From: Enterocloster lavalensis | Lineage (GTDB): Bacteria; Bacillota; Clostridia; Lachnospirales; Lachnospiraceae | NCBI RefSeq assembly: GCF_902364025.1 | Contig: NZ_CABJCG010000001.1 | Coordinates: 744,001 to 808,000, forward strand | Direction of reading: 5' to 3' | DNA length: 64,000 nucleotides | Shown: positions 8,723 to 15,906 of the stretch, one piece after another | How positions within the stretch are numbered: position 1 is the stretch's first letter | How the letters are laid out: each line of letters opens with the position of its first letter | Program-made: the position numbers and the translations under genes | The notes under the pieces: model-generated | Told to the model about the DNA's origin: nothing | Databases searched by the model: none | Seen by the model: only the letters and a program-made list of their open reading frames with translations

Positions 8723-9633
8723 GCTCCGCCAAGACCCTCAGCCGCACGGCGGGCCAGCTCCCCCGCCTCCTCCGGCTGTCCTTTCAGATGGATTTTATAT
8801 ACCCGGCCGTTCCTGCCGCTGATTCCAAATACTTCCAGCAGACCGCCCTCCAGCCGGGAGTAGACGCCGATGGGCTCGTGGCACCCGGCATCCAGGAGCT
8901 TTAACACCTGCCGCTCCAGATTCAGGCACAGCCAGGTTTCCCGGTGGCTGATCCCGCTTAAAATTCCGGCCGCCCTGCTGTCCGCCCTGCCCTCCACGGC
9001 CAGGATCCCCTGGCCTCCGGCCGGGATGAAGCTCTCGCATTCCAGAAACTGGAAATTATAGCGTGGATCCTCCAGCAGCCCCAGCCGCTTAAGCCCGGCC
9101 GCGGCCAGAATAATGCCGTGGTACATGCTGCTCTCCAGCTTTCCCAGGCGGGTCTGCACATTTCCCCGCAGATTCTCACACCGCACCGAACCGCCGGGCC
9201 ACAGTTCTGTTCCCAACAGCTCGATCTGAAGCTTTCTGCGCGGGCTGGAGGTGCCGATCACAATCTCCCCGGTCTCCGGAACCGGACGTCCGGACGCCGT
9301 CACCAGCACGTCCCTGGGGTCCTCCCGCCGGGGCACGCCCACGATGGAAAGGCCCTCCGCCAGTTCCATCGGCATATCCTTGGCGCTGTGGACCGCCAGA
9401 TCCAGACGTCCCTCCAGAATCCCCTCCTCGAACTCGGAGACGAACACGCCCTTGCCTCCGAACTCCTGAAGGGGTTTATTCAAAATCTTATCCCCGGTGG
9501 TCAGGCGCGCTTCCAAAAGGACCTGGGTGCCCGGAGCCGCGGCCCGCAGGGAATCCGCCACCATCTCGGTCTGTATCATGGCCAACCGGCTGTTTCTGGT
9601 TCCTATGCGTATGGTATGTGTGGTATTATCCAT
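8719..9633 (-). CDS. hemC: Hydroxymethylbilane synthase (porphobilinogen deaminase)
   Basis: Polymerises four porphobilinogen units into hydroxymethylbilane on a covalent dipyrromethane cofactor. The 304-residue protein contains IGTRNSRLAMIQ at the start, the DLAVHSAKDMP region with catalytic Asp, the arginine-rich IGTSSPRRKLQ, and the cofactor cysteine Cys251 in LLDAGCHEPIGVYS. It overlaps sirC by 8 bp upstream and cobA/hemD by 4 bp downstream. Its product is the substrate of the HemD half of the next gene. Confidence 0.97.
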   Translation of the reverse strand: MDNTTHTIRIGTRNSRLAMIQTEMVADSLRAAAPGTQVLLEARLTTGDKILNKPLQEFGGKGVFVSEFEEGILEGRLDLAVHSAKDMPMELAEGLSIVGVPRREDPRDVLVTASGRPVPETGEIVIGTSSPRRKLQIELLGTELWPGGSVRCENLRGNVQTRLGKLESSMYHGIILAAAGLKRLGLLEDPRYNFQFLECESFIPAGGQGILAVEGRADSRAAGILSGISHRETWLCLNLERQVLKLLDAGCHEPIGVYSRLEGGLLEVFGISGRNGRVYKIHLKGQPEEAGELARRAAEGLGGA

Positions 9634-10261
9634 GGCTCTCTTCCAACTTTCTTTCGATCATTCTTTTGACTGTCCCATCCTCAAGGCCGCCGCCCGCGCT
9701 CATGGCCAGCTCGGCCAGCCGGTAAAAGATTTCCTCCCGCACCGGCTGGGAATCCACCAGCGCCTTGACCATTTCCCGGTTCTCCTTCATCCACCCGACG
9801 GCGGCTCCCGCCCCCTCGGGGATGGCGGCCCGGACCCGGTCCTTCAGCATCCGCGCGATGGCTGGGCTGGCCCCGCCGGTGGATATGCCCACCACAATAT
9901 CCCCGTCCTTCACCAGGGCGGGGAAAATAAAGCTGCACTCTTCTTGAACGTCCACCACATTGACAGGAATCCGCAGGCTTTTGCAGCGCCGGGAAATGGC
10001 CCGGTTTAAACCCTCGTCGGAGGTGGCGGCGATCACAAAATCCGCCCCGTCCACATCCTCCGGCGCGCAGGCCCTGGCCTCATAGGAGATTCGTCCCATC
10101 TCCGCCAGGGCGGCGATCTCCTCCTCCGCCTCCGGCGCGATCACCCGCACCGCTGCCCCGTACTCCAGCATGGTGAAAACCTTGCGGGAAGCCACCTTAC
10201 CGCCCCCCGCGATCAGACAGACCATGCCCTCCACATCCATATAAAAAGGGAAATACGCCAA
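9626..10261 (-). CDS. sirC: Precorrin-2 dehydrogenase / sirohydrochlorin ferrochelatase (SirC/Met8-like)
   Basis: NAD-dependent oxidation of precorrin-2 to sirohydrochlorin; proteins of this family may also insert iron. The 211-residue protein begins FPFYMDVEGMVCLIAGGGKVASRK, a Rossmann nucleotide site, followed by ADFVIAATSDEGLNRAIS, PVNVVDVQEECSF and GISTGGASPAIARMLKD, all typical of the CysG N-terminal module. No separate SirB chelatase is present in the operon, so this protein or an unlinked one must supply Fe insertion. A two-base gap follows hemA, and the gene overlaps hemC. Confidence 0.93.
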   Translation of the reverse strand: MAYFPFYMDVEGMVCLIAGGGKVASRKVFTMLEYGAAVRVIAPEAEEEIAALAEMGRISYEARACAPEDVDGADFVIAATSDEGLNRAISRRCKSLRIPVNVVDVQEECSFIFPALVKDGDIVVGISTGGASPAIARMLKDRVRAAIPEGAGAAVGWMKENREMVKALVDSQPVREEIFYRLAELAMSAGGGLEDGTVKRMIERKLEESHG

Positions 10262-10263
10262 CC

Positions 10264-11430
10264 TTACGCCTCCTTTACCCAGGTCTCCAGGCCGTCCAGC
10301 ACCTTTAAGACCACCTTCAGCTCCTCGCTGTCCACCCGGTCCCGGATCATAAACAACAGGCTCTCCGGGCTGCGCCCGGCAAAAGCGGTCCGAAGCTCCG
10401 CCAGACGGCCGATGTACGGATGAAACAGAATCTCCTTCACCGCCCCGTCCAGGTCCTCCTCCATAATGGCCCTGGCCCGGTCCAGCTCCTTTAAGCGGAT
10501 CTGCTCGTTGTTTTTGGAAAGGGTGTCAAAATAATCAATGTCCCTCAGGGTCACGCCCGGCAGCTTGGCCGCCTCGGGGTCCATATCCAGGGGCACCGCC
10601 ACGTCGACCAGAAGGCGCGGACGGTCTGGTTCCCTCCCGGCCATGGCCCGGGCAAGCTCATCCCGGGTGATGGTGTAATGGGGGCTGGTGGTGGCGCTGA
10701 TCACAATGTCCATCTCTCCCATATATTGGTAACGGTCCCGGTAGTCCACCAACTTCACCCGGTCCCCCTTTGGCGCAAAATCCAGCACCGCGTGATGGCT
10801 TCTCACCGTGCCCGTCACCAGGATTCCCGGCTTGGCCAGAATATTCTTGGCGATGGTGGTTCCCATCTTTCCGGTGATGCCGATGATCATCACCCGCTTG
10901 ATCCCCTGCGCGGGGAAATGGAACACCTCATTGGCCACCAGCGTGGCCACGGACAGCGGTGTGGTGGAGATGCGGGTGTCCGTACGGATCCGCTTGGCGC
11001 AGGCGATAGCCCTCTGAAACAGCACGTTGAGCTCATAGTCCACATGCTTTTTCTCCAGGGCCGCCTGGTAAGCGTCCCTCACCTGTCCCAGGATCTCATC
11101 CTCCCCCAGGACCATGGAGTCAAAGCCACAGCACACCTTAAAAAGGTGTGCTGTGGCTCTTTCACCGCTGTATATGTTCAGGTATTTGAGCAGCTCCTGC
11201 TGCGGAACCGCCTTTATGGAGGCCACCGCCTCCTGGAGCGCCCGGATGGCCGCCTTTCCGCCGGATAAGTAGACCTCGCTGCGGTTGCAGGTGCAGAGCA
11301 CCACGCAGCCGTCCACGGCTCCGCTCTCCCGCAGCGTTCCGGCTAACGCCTCCTTCTCCCTGGCGTCGAAGGCAAACCGCCCCCGGATCTCCGCCGGAGC
11401 TTTCTTATAACTTACACTGATACAGTACAT
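10264..11430 (-). CDS. hemA: Glutamyl-tRNA reductase
   Basis: First committed enzyme of the C5 tetrapyrrole pathway, reducing glutamyl-tRNA(Glu) to glutamate-1-semialdehyde with NADPH. The 388-residue protein has catalytic Cys48 in LCTCNRSEVY, HLFKVCCGFDSMVLGE in place of the commoner VASGLDSM form, and a nucleotide motif MIIGITGKMG, slightly off the usual GAGKMG. The C-terminal dimerisation arm is shorter than in typical 420-450-residue enzymes, as in other clostridial operon versions. The gene contains a perfect 16-bp inverted repeat at 11124-11158. A 94-bp gap with a hairpin separates it from asrC. Confidence 0.95.
   Translation of the reverse strand: MYCISVSYKKAPAEIRGRFAFDAREKEALAGTLRESGAVDGCVVLCTCNRSEVYLSGGKAAIRALQEAVASIKAVPQQELLKYLNIYSGERATAHLFKVCCGFDSMVLGEDEILGQVRDAYQAALEKKHVDYELNVLFQRAIACAKRIRTDTRISTTPLSVATLVANEVFHFPAQGIKRVMIIGITGKMGTTIAKNILAKPGILVTGTVRSHHAVLDFAPKGDRVKLVDYRDRYQYMGEMDIVISATTSPHYTITRDELARAMAGREPDRPRLLVDVAVPLDMDPEAAKLPGVTLRDIDYFDTLSKNNEQIRLKELDRARAIMEEDLDGAVKEILFHPYIGRLAELRTAFAGRSPESLLFMIRDRVDSEELKVVLKVLDGLETWVKEA
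11124..11158. repeat. Perfect 16-bp inverted repeat with 3-base loop inside hemA
   Basis: The plus strand reads AGCCACAGCACACCTT (11124-11139), AAA, then AAGGTGTGCTGTGGCT (11143-11158), an uninterrupted 16-bp stem. It lies in the conserved TAHLFKVCCGFDS coding stretch of hemA, about 290 bases into the reading frame. In the transcript it would form a very stable hairpin. No U-tract follows, so it is not an ordinary terminator. Confidence 0.95.
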
Positions 11431-11467
11431 ACTGGTCGTTTCCTAAGCTTTCTCTTGATTGGCTGCA

Positions 11468-11517
11468 ATCCGGCCCCACGGTCTTCCGGTTCTGTCCCTG
11501 CCGCCCCAGGGCCGGAT
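11468..11517. repeat. Hairpin in the asrC-hemA gap
   Basis: ATCCGGCCC (11468-11476) and GGGCCGGAT (11509-11517) form a 9-bp stem across the only sizeable gap in the operon. No U-tract follows on either strand. It could stabilise the asr part of the message or slow polymerase between the sulfite reductase and siroheme genes; this is inference. Confidence 0.5.
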
Positions 11518-11524
11518 GTCAGCT

Positions 11525-12562
11525 TTAGTTCTGAGGTCCTGCCGTCTTGTGCTGGGAAACCGGCATCACGTGCATATTGCCGCGCTGCTCGTTCTCAGCC
11601 CAGAAGATATCGTCCGCAACCTTTGCCTCGGGATTTAACTCCACGCCTTCGAGAATGCGCTTCTTGAACTCCTTGTAGCCCGCCCGGTCGATCAGATGGC
11701 CGCCGTGCAGGTACTCGGGCTTGTAATCCAGCACCCAGGCGGAGAACTTCTGCCAGTTGCCGAACATGGCCAGGATTACATCCTCGGTCACCCAGTTCAT
11801 AAACAGCTTGCCCGCTCTGGGATTCTGCTTGCCGGTACGGCCACCCAGGGTCACGCGGTAGAGCTGCTTGGTGCCTCTGCTCCACGCGCCGGTGGGGCAG
11901 ATCAGGGAACACTCGCCGCAGCCCACGCAGCAGCAGGTATCCTTGTCGATCTTGTTGTTGGCGTTTAAGCTCAGCACGCCGGTGGCATGATGCTGGCAGG
12001 CTTCCACACAGCAGCCGCAGCCGATGCAGCGGTCCACATCGTAGACCTGCTTATTCACGCCCATGATGCCGAAATCGTTGAAGTTCGCTTTCACGCAGTC
12101 GTTGGGACATCCGGCCACAGCCACCTTAATGTGGTAGTGGGATGGGAACACGATCCGCTCGATCTTGCGGGCCAGCTCATATGTATTGGCGTTGCCCTTG
12201 ATACAGTGGGCGTTGCCGATGCAGCTCATCACGTTGCGGGCGCCGATGGTGGGATAGCCGCCGTCGTTTACGTCCATGTCCACGTTACACATCTCCACGT
12301 CCACATCCTGAATGTAACCCTTGATGAACTTGTTGACCTCTTCAATATTTTCGTATTTAATCCCGGGAATGTCAAGTGTTTGTCTCGTTCCCATGTGAAA
12401 TGTTCCATTGCCCCAGCGCTCACAGATCTCCTGAACCATGCTCAGGTGCTTGGCGTTGATCAAGGCTCCGGGTACACGCATCTGCAGCATGAACTCGCCC
12501 TTGACCTTGGACTGTCTGAAACAGTTAATCCGTACCTTCTTTATATTAATATCGTGATTCAT
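11525..12562 (-). CDS. asrC: Anaerobic sulfite reductase subunit C (siroheme subunit)
   Basis: Catalytic subunit that reduces sulfite to sulfide in the cytosol. The 345-residue protein has the sulfite/nitrite reductase layout: an N-terminal ferredoxin-like half, the siroheme/4Fe-4S cysteine pairs CIGNAHC and CPNDC (in VAGCPNDCVKANFNDFGIMG), and a 4Fe-4S ferredoxin insert CIGCGCCVEAC plus CCCVGCGECSLICPTGA. Electrons arrive from AsrA and AsrB, encoded directly upstream. The siroheme it needs is made by the hem/sir genes downstream in the same transcript. The start has a plausible GGGGCGG site 18 bp after the asrB stop. Confidence 0.95.
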   Translation of the reverse strand: MNHDINIKKVRINCFRQSKVKGEFMLQMRVPGALINAKHLSMVQEICERWGNGTFHMGTRQTLDIPGIKYENIEEVNKFIKGYIQDVDVEMCNVDMDVNDGGYPTIGARNVMSCIGNAHCIKGNANTYELARKIERIVFPSHYHIKVAVAGCPNDCVKANFNDFGIMGVNKQVYDVDRCIGCGCCVEACQHHATGVLSLNANNKIDKDTCCCVGCGECSLICPTGAWSRGTKQLYRVTLGGRTGKQNPRAGKLFMNWVTEDVILAMFGNWQKFSAWVLDYKPEYLHGGHLIDRAGYKEFKKRILEGVELNPEAKVADDIFWAENEQRGNMHVMPVSQHKTAGPQN

Positions 12563-12580
12563 AACCGATCCGCCCCTTTC

Positions 12581-13372
12581 TTAATCCACCAGATATTTTG
12601 CCTGGGTATAGTTGAATACCGGGCCGTCCAGACAGACGTATACCTCGTCGATCCGGCAATGTCCGCATTTTCCGACTGCGCAGGACATCTTCCGCTCAAA
12701 GGACACCCAGATCTTCTCCTCCGGCACTCCGCACTCCACCGCTTTTAAGCCGGTGAACTTCATCATTGGCGGCGGGCCTACGATCACTACGGCGTAGTTT
12801 CCGTCAAAGCTGTCGAAGGGAATCTTATCAACAAACTCCGTCACAAAACCGGTGCTCCAGCCTTCCTTCTGATCCCTGTCCAGGGCGTAAATGGTGTTGA
12901 ATTTCTCTTTCCAGCGCTCCAAATCGCTCTTGAAAATAATGCCTTCCTCGTTCTTGAAGCCGCAGATCAGATGTACGCTCTCCACATAATCCGGCTGATC
13001 GTAGAACATGTTCAGCATGCTCTTCACCGGCGCCAAACCGGTTCCACCGGTGATCAGCACCACGTGCTTGCCAGCAAACTGCTCCACAGGCCAGCCCTTG
13101 CCGTAAGCGCCGCGCAGGAACAGGGTGTCTCCGGGCTGCTTGTTAAAGATCTCGTCCGTCACCTTACCAACGGAACGGATGGTGAAGTCCATCCAGCCGT
13201 CGCCAAAGGAGCTTACGGAGATCGGAGCCTCGCCCACTTTGGGAATGGAGAGCTGTAAAAACTGTCCGTGCTGAGGCTTGATATCGGTTTCAACTTTAAA
13301 TGTATACTCGTGCAGGCTCTCACGCTTTACATCCATAATCCTGCATGCAACTGGTTTTACGATATTTTCCAT
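12581..13372 (-). CDS. asrB: Anaerobic sulfite reductase subunit B (FAD/NAD(P)H and 2Fe-2S subunit)
   Basis: Electron-input subunit of AsrABC. The 263-residue protein is of the ferredoxin-NADP reductase type: a flavin-binding barrel with PISVSSFG, a pyridine nucleotide domain starting VVLITGGTGLAPVKSM, a VIVGPPPMMKF motif, and a C-terminal iron-sulfur cysteine cluster in MSCAVGKCGHC...VCLDGP like the dihydroorotate dehydrogenase electron-transfer subunit. It lies 20 bp downstream of asrA, with GGAGGAAAAA before its ATG. Confidence 0.94.
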   Translation of the reverse strand: MENIVKPVACRIMDVKRESLHEYTFKVETDIKPQHGQFLQLSIPKVGEAPISVSSFGDGWMDFTIRSVGKVTDEIFNKQPGDTLFLRGAYGKGWPVEQFAGKHVVLITGGTGLAPVKSMLNMFYDQPDYVESVHLICGFKNEEGIIFKSDLERWKEKFNTIYALDRDQKEGWSTGFVTEFVDKIPFDSFDGNYAVVIVGPPPMMKFTGLKAVECGVPEEKIWVSFERKMSCAVGKCGHCRIDEVYVCLDGPVFNYTQAKYLVD

Positions 13373-13392
13373 TTTTCCTCCACCTCGATTCT

Positions 13393-14424
13393 TTAGCTTT
13401 CAGTTCCAGTGATCTCGTCGATCGCCTTCGCCATCTTGTTCACCGTGGCCACAATGGAGATAAACTCCGGACAGCGGTCGATGCAGCGCCCGCAGCCAAC
13501 GCACATATGGTAATCCTTAAAGCGCGCTTTGTAGTCGTGGAACTTGTGGAGTACTTTGTAACGCATGCGGTCTCCGGCCGTGTGGCGGAACGCCATGCCG
13601 CCGGCCATCTGGTCAAAGCCCTCAACCTGGCAGGAAGCCGTGGTGCGCTTGCGCTCGCCCACGTTGGAGTTCTCATTGTAAATGATATCGGTGGTGGTAA
13701 AGCAGGTACAGGTGCTGCAGGCCACCGTACAGGCGCCGCAGGAGATGCAGCGGCCGTTGTATTCCTGCCACATCGGATGAGATTTCAGCTTGGTGAGAAC
13801 GTCCTTGTCCGGGATCTCCGGAACAGTCAGGGAAATCTCGTTCTCCTTTATGTAATCCGGCTTAAAGCCGTTTTCTTCCATCTTCTCAAAATAGGGCGCC
13901 AGATCCTGATCCTCCACGTCGAAGAGCAGCTCGCCGTCGCCGAACCGGACCGCCGCGGCATAGTCGTCGGCCTTGTTGGTTCCCATGCTGACGCAGAAGC
14001 ATGTATCCCATCCTTCTGTGCACTCCATCATCACGATCTTCACTTTTTCGTTCATGCGCTTGTAGTAAAGATCCTCAAAACCGCCGTTGCCCAGGTAAAT
14101 CCGCTCCTGGTGGTGCTGTGCGTGGATATCGCAGGGGCGCATAAAAATCAGCAGCTTCTTGCTGGTAGCCTTGCTCTCGATATACTCGTCTTCGGTAAAA
14201 TAAAACAGAGACTGAGTGATGGGGCTGAGCACCTCCTTGGCCGGCATATCCGACTTCTCCCGGTACTCAATGTCCTCCGCGCGACAGACCTTGTCGTAGC
14301 GGATCAGATCGGTCTGGGAATACCTGCCCTTTCCCTTAAACCGCTTGGGAGCCCAGATTTCGTATGTTTCGCTGAGCTTCTCAAAGATCTTATCCGCTTG
14401 TTCATAGCTTACTTTGTAACCCAT
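13393..14424 (-). CDS. asrA: Anaerobic sulfite reductase subunit A (ferredoxin-like subunit)
   Basis: Electron-transfer subunit of anaerobic sulfite reductase. The 343-residue protein carries two C-terminal 4Fe-4S motifs, CISCGACTVACSTC and CVGCGRCIDRCPEF, after an N-terminal half (MGYKVSYEQADKIFEKL...) shared with hydrogenase/sulfhydrogenase beta subunits. I start it at the ATG at 14424 because AAGGAGG lies 11 bases upstream; a longer frame reaches 14493 but would begin inside the promoter. It is the first gene of the nine-gene asr-hem operon. Confidence 0.94.
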   Translation of the reverse strand: MGYKVSYEQADKIFEKLSETYEIWAPKRFKGKGRYSQTDLIRYDKVCRAEDIEYREKSDMPAKEVLSPITQSLFYFTEDEYIESKATSKKLLIFMRPCDIHAQHHQERIYLGNGGFEDLYYKRMNEKVKIVMMECTEGWDTCFCVSMGTNKADDYAAAVRFGDGELLFDVEDQDLAPYFEKMEENGFKPDYIKENEISLTVPEIPDKDVLTKLKSHPMWQEYNGRCISCGACTVACSTCTCFTTTDIIYNENSNVGERKRTTASCQVEGFDQMAGGMAFRHTAGDRMRYKVLHKFHDYKARFKDYHMCVGCGRCIDRCPEFISIVATVNKMAKAIDEITGTES

Positions 14425-14492
14425 TTGACCATTGTCCTCCTTCTGTTGATGCCATGTACTTCCAGTATAACAGCAAGGAATGATAATGTACA

Positions 14493-14538
14493 ATTATAAT
14501 AAATAATAGATCAATAAATCAACGTTATTTATGTAACG
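14493..14538 (-). promoter_or_regulatory. asr-hem operon promoter with upstream palindrome
   Basis: Minus strand: -35 TTGATT (14517-14522), 18-bp spacer, -10 TATAAT (14493-14498). Directly upstream lies the imperfect palindrome CGTTACATAAATAACG (14523-14538), centred about 44 bp before the likely start, the place for a class-II activator or Crp/Fnr-like protein. The rest of the 14539-14776 gap holds a GGGCGG/CCGCCC hairpin near 14550-14570 and no gene I can support. Confidence 0.6.
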
Positions 14539-14776
14539 ATGTGAACCGGGCGGCCCTGAAACCGCCCAAATCCCTGCATTTTATGGAAAATACGGCAATC
14601 CGCCCCGGTCCGTGACAGCAATCTGCACCTGGTTCCCAGACTGATTTTGATGGAAAGCCGACATAAAAACGGGGATTCGACCTGTCAAAAATCTAATTTT
14701 TCACATAATTTTTTCTCACAGGAGGCGGGAGTGCTGTCTGCAAGGGCCGGGCTTCCCCAGCGGTCCCCGTGCGGCC

Positions 14777-14983
14777 TCAATCCTCCTGAAATTCCAGAAT
14801 ATCGCCGGGCTGGCATTTCAGCGCCCGGCAGATGGCCTCGAGAGTGGAGAAACGGATGGCCTTCACCTTACCGGTCTTTAAATTGGACAGATTCACATTG
14901 GAGATTCCCACCTGGGCGGACAACTCGTTGAGAGACATCTTCCGGTCCGCCATCACCCGGTCCAAACGAAGTATAATCGCCAT
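14777..14983 (-). CDS. XRE-family helix-turn-helix regulator (YozG-like)
   Basis: A 68-residue DNA-binding protein consisting almost entirely of one Cro/C1-type helix-turn-helix (MSLNELSAQVGISNVNLSNL, FSTLEAICRALKCQPGDIL). The ATG at 14983 follows an AAGGGGG ribosome site and starts 10 bp after the DUF2975 gene, so both are cotranscribed. Small XRE proteins of this type are regularly paired with DUF2975 membrane proteins in Firmicutes. The target is unknown; autoregulation of the divergent region at 15.7-15.85 kb is a reasonable guess. Confidence 0.88.
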   Translation of the reverse strand: MAIILRLDRVMADRKMSLNELSAQVGISNVNLSNLKTGKVKAIRFSTLEAICRALKCQPGDILEFQED

Positions 14984-14993
14984 GGCAGCCCCC

Positions 14994-15623
14994 TTAAAGC
15001 GTGGCGTCGTACTCGCTCTGAAGATACGAGCCGTACTCAAAAATCCGGGCCAGAACCAGCAGTAAACCGCCGGTAAACGCCACCAGATAGTCGAAGAGAA
15101 AGCTCATCCCCGAGACTTCTCCTTTAAACACCAGATAGGTGATGCCCAAAAGGTAAAGGATCTTGGAAGCCAGCCCCAGAAACAGCAGGATAAAGCCCAC
15201 GAACTTCACCGCGCGGATATTCTCCGCGCAGAAGGGAGACTCTCCAGCCATCACCCGCCCCAGAATCCGCAGGATCTCCCAGATCACGGCGGAAAACGGC
15301 ACCAGCACCAGGACAAATCCCAGCCCCATGTTCACCATCTGCAGCGTCTTCGGGGAATAGGCTCCCCGGATACCCACGGGTGAGGCGTAGGACGGAACGG
15401 AGGACCCCACCTGGAAATTCTGCCCCGCCATGTCCACGGACAACCCGCCGAACCGGTTTTCCGCCGCCGTGAAGGCCGACTCCGGAGCCGCGGCCACCTT
15501 GATGCCATACCACACGTAGGATACGGCAAAAAGCGCCATCAACCCCATCATGATCCATAAAAAACCCCGAATCACCCGACAACTCGTTTTGATCTTTCTC
15601 AATCGTTCCATCTGTTCCTGCAT
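14994..15623 (-). CDS. DUF2975-family membrane protein
   Basis: A 209-residue protein with four predicted membrane helices (about residues 20-42, 95-120, 135-160 and 175-200). The order and the paired XRE regulator match the DUF2975 family, whose biochemical role is not established. The start at 15623 has an ideal GGAGGTAAGT site; an earlier in-frame start at 15650 is weaker. Residues 45-90 form a loop outside or between membranes. Confidence 0.8.
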   Translation of the reverse strand: MQEQMERLRKIKTSCRVIRGFLWIMMGLMALFAVSYVWYGIKVAAAPESAFTAAENRFGGLSVDMAGQNFQVGSSVPSYASPVGIRGAYSPKTLQMVNMGLGFVLVLVPFSAVIWEILRILGRVMAGESPFCAENIRAVKFVGFILLFLGLASKILYLLGITYLVFKGEVSGMSFLFDYLVAFTGGLLLVLARIFEYGSYLQSEYDATL

Positions 15624-15742
15624 ACTTACCTCCATCCTGTGGATTCCCACTGTGGACCGGGAAACGGAATCCGGAATCTGGATTCCGCCTCCGGCCCGGC
15701 GTATTCCGGTACTGTTTCGAAATTTCTCTCTATCTTTCTTCC

Positions 15743-15772
15743 AGTATATCAGCAGGCGGATATGAAAGTCAA
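15743..15772 (-). promoter_or_regulatory. Promoter of the DUF2975-XRE pair
   Basis: Minus strand -35 TTGACT (15767-15772), 18-bp spacer, -10 TATACT (15743-15748). A 21-bp perfect palindrome lies 5 bp upstream. Confidence 0.75.
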
Positions 15773-15777
15773 TAATT

Positions 15778-15798
15778 ATTTAATGATAATCATTAAAT
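15778..15798. promoter_or_regulatory. Perfect 21-bp palindrome resembling a Fur box
   Basis: ATTTAATGAT, central A, then ATCATTAAAT. The core AATGATAATCATT equals the centre of the classical Fur box. It sits between two divergent promoters, upstream of both -35 elements. Ferric-uptake-regulator binding is inferred from similarity only; the local XRE protein is another candidate. Confidence 0.6.
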
Positions 15799-15820
15799 CG
15801 CATTTTCCAGCAAGTACATT

Positions 15821-15850
15821 TTGCAATTTTCACCTATTGTCTGGTATAAT
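15821..15850 (+). promoter_or_regulatory. Promoter of the LytS/LytTR pair
   Basis: -35 TTGCAA (15821-15826), 18-bp spacer, -10 TATAAT (15845-15850) preceded by TGG, giving an extended -10. Confidence 0.75.
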
Positions 15851-15906
15851 CAAGGAAACGCATCCCCACCCATGCGAAAATCCCTTACGGATCGGAGGAA
15901 GCCCCT

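Noticed and set aside
4909..11430. Haem biosynthesis operon
   Set aside because: Decarboxylase, oxidase and ferrochelatase genes of the haem branch are missing and the synthase is fused to a methyltransferase, so the route is siroheme.
13345..14499. Plus-strand 384-residue open frame
   Set aside because: Antisense shadow of asrA, with no recognisable domain and no ribosome site.
14640..14690. tRNA-like GGGGATTCGACC stretch
   Set aside because: No cloverleaf could be drawn around it.
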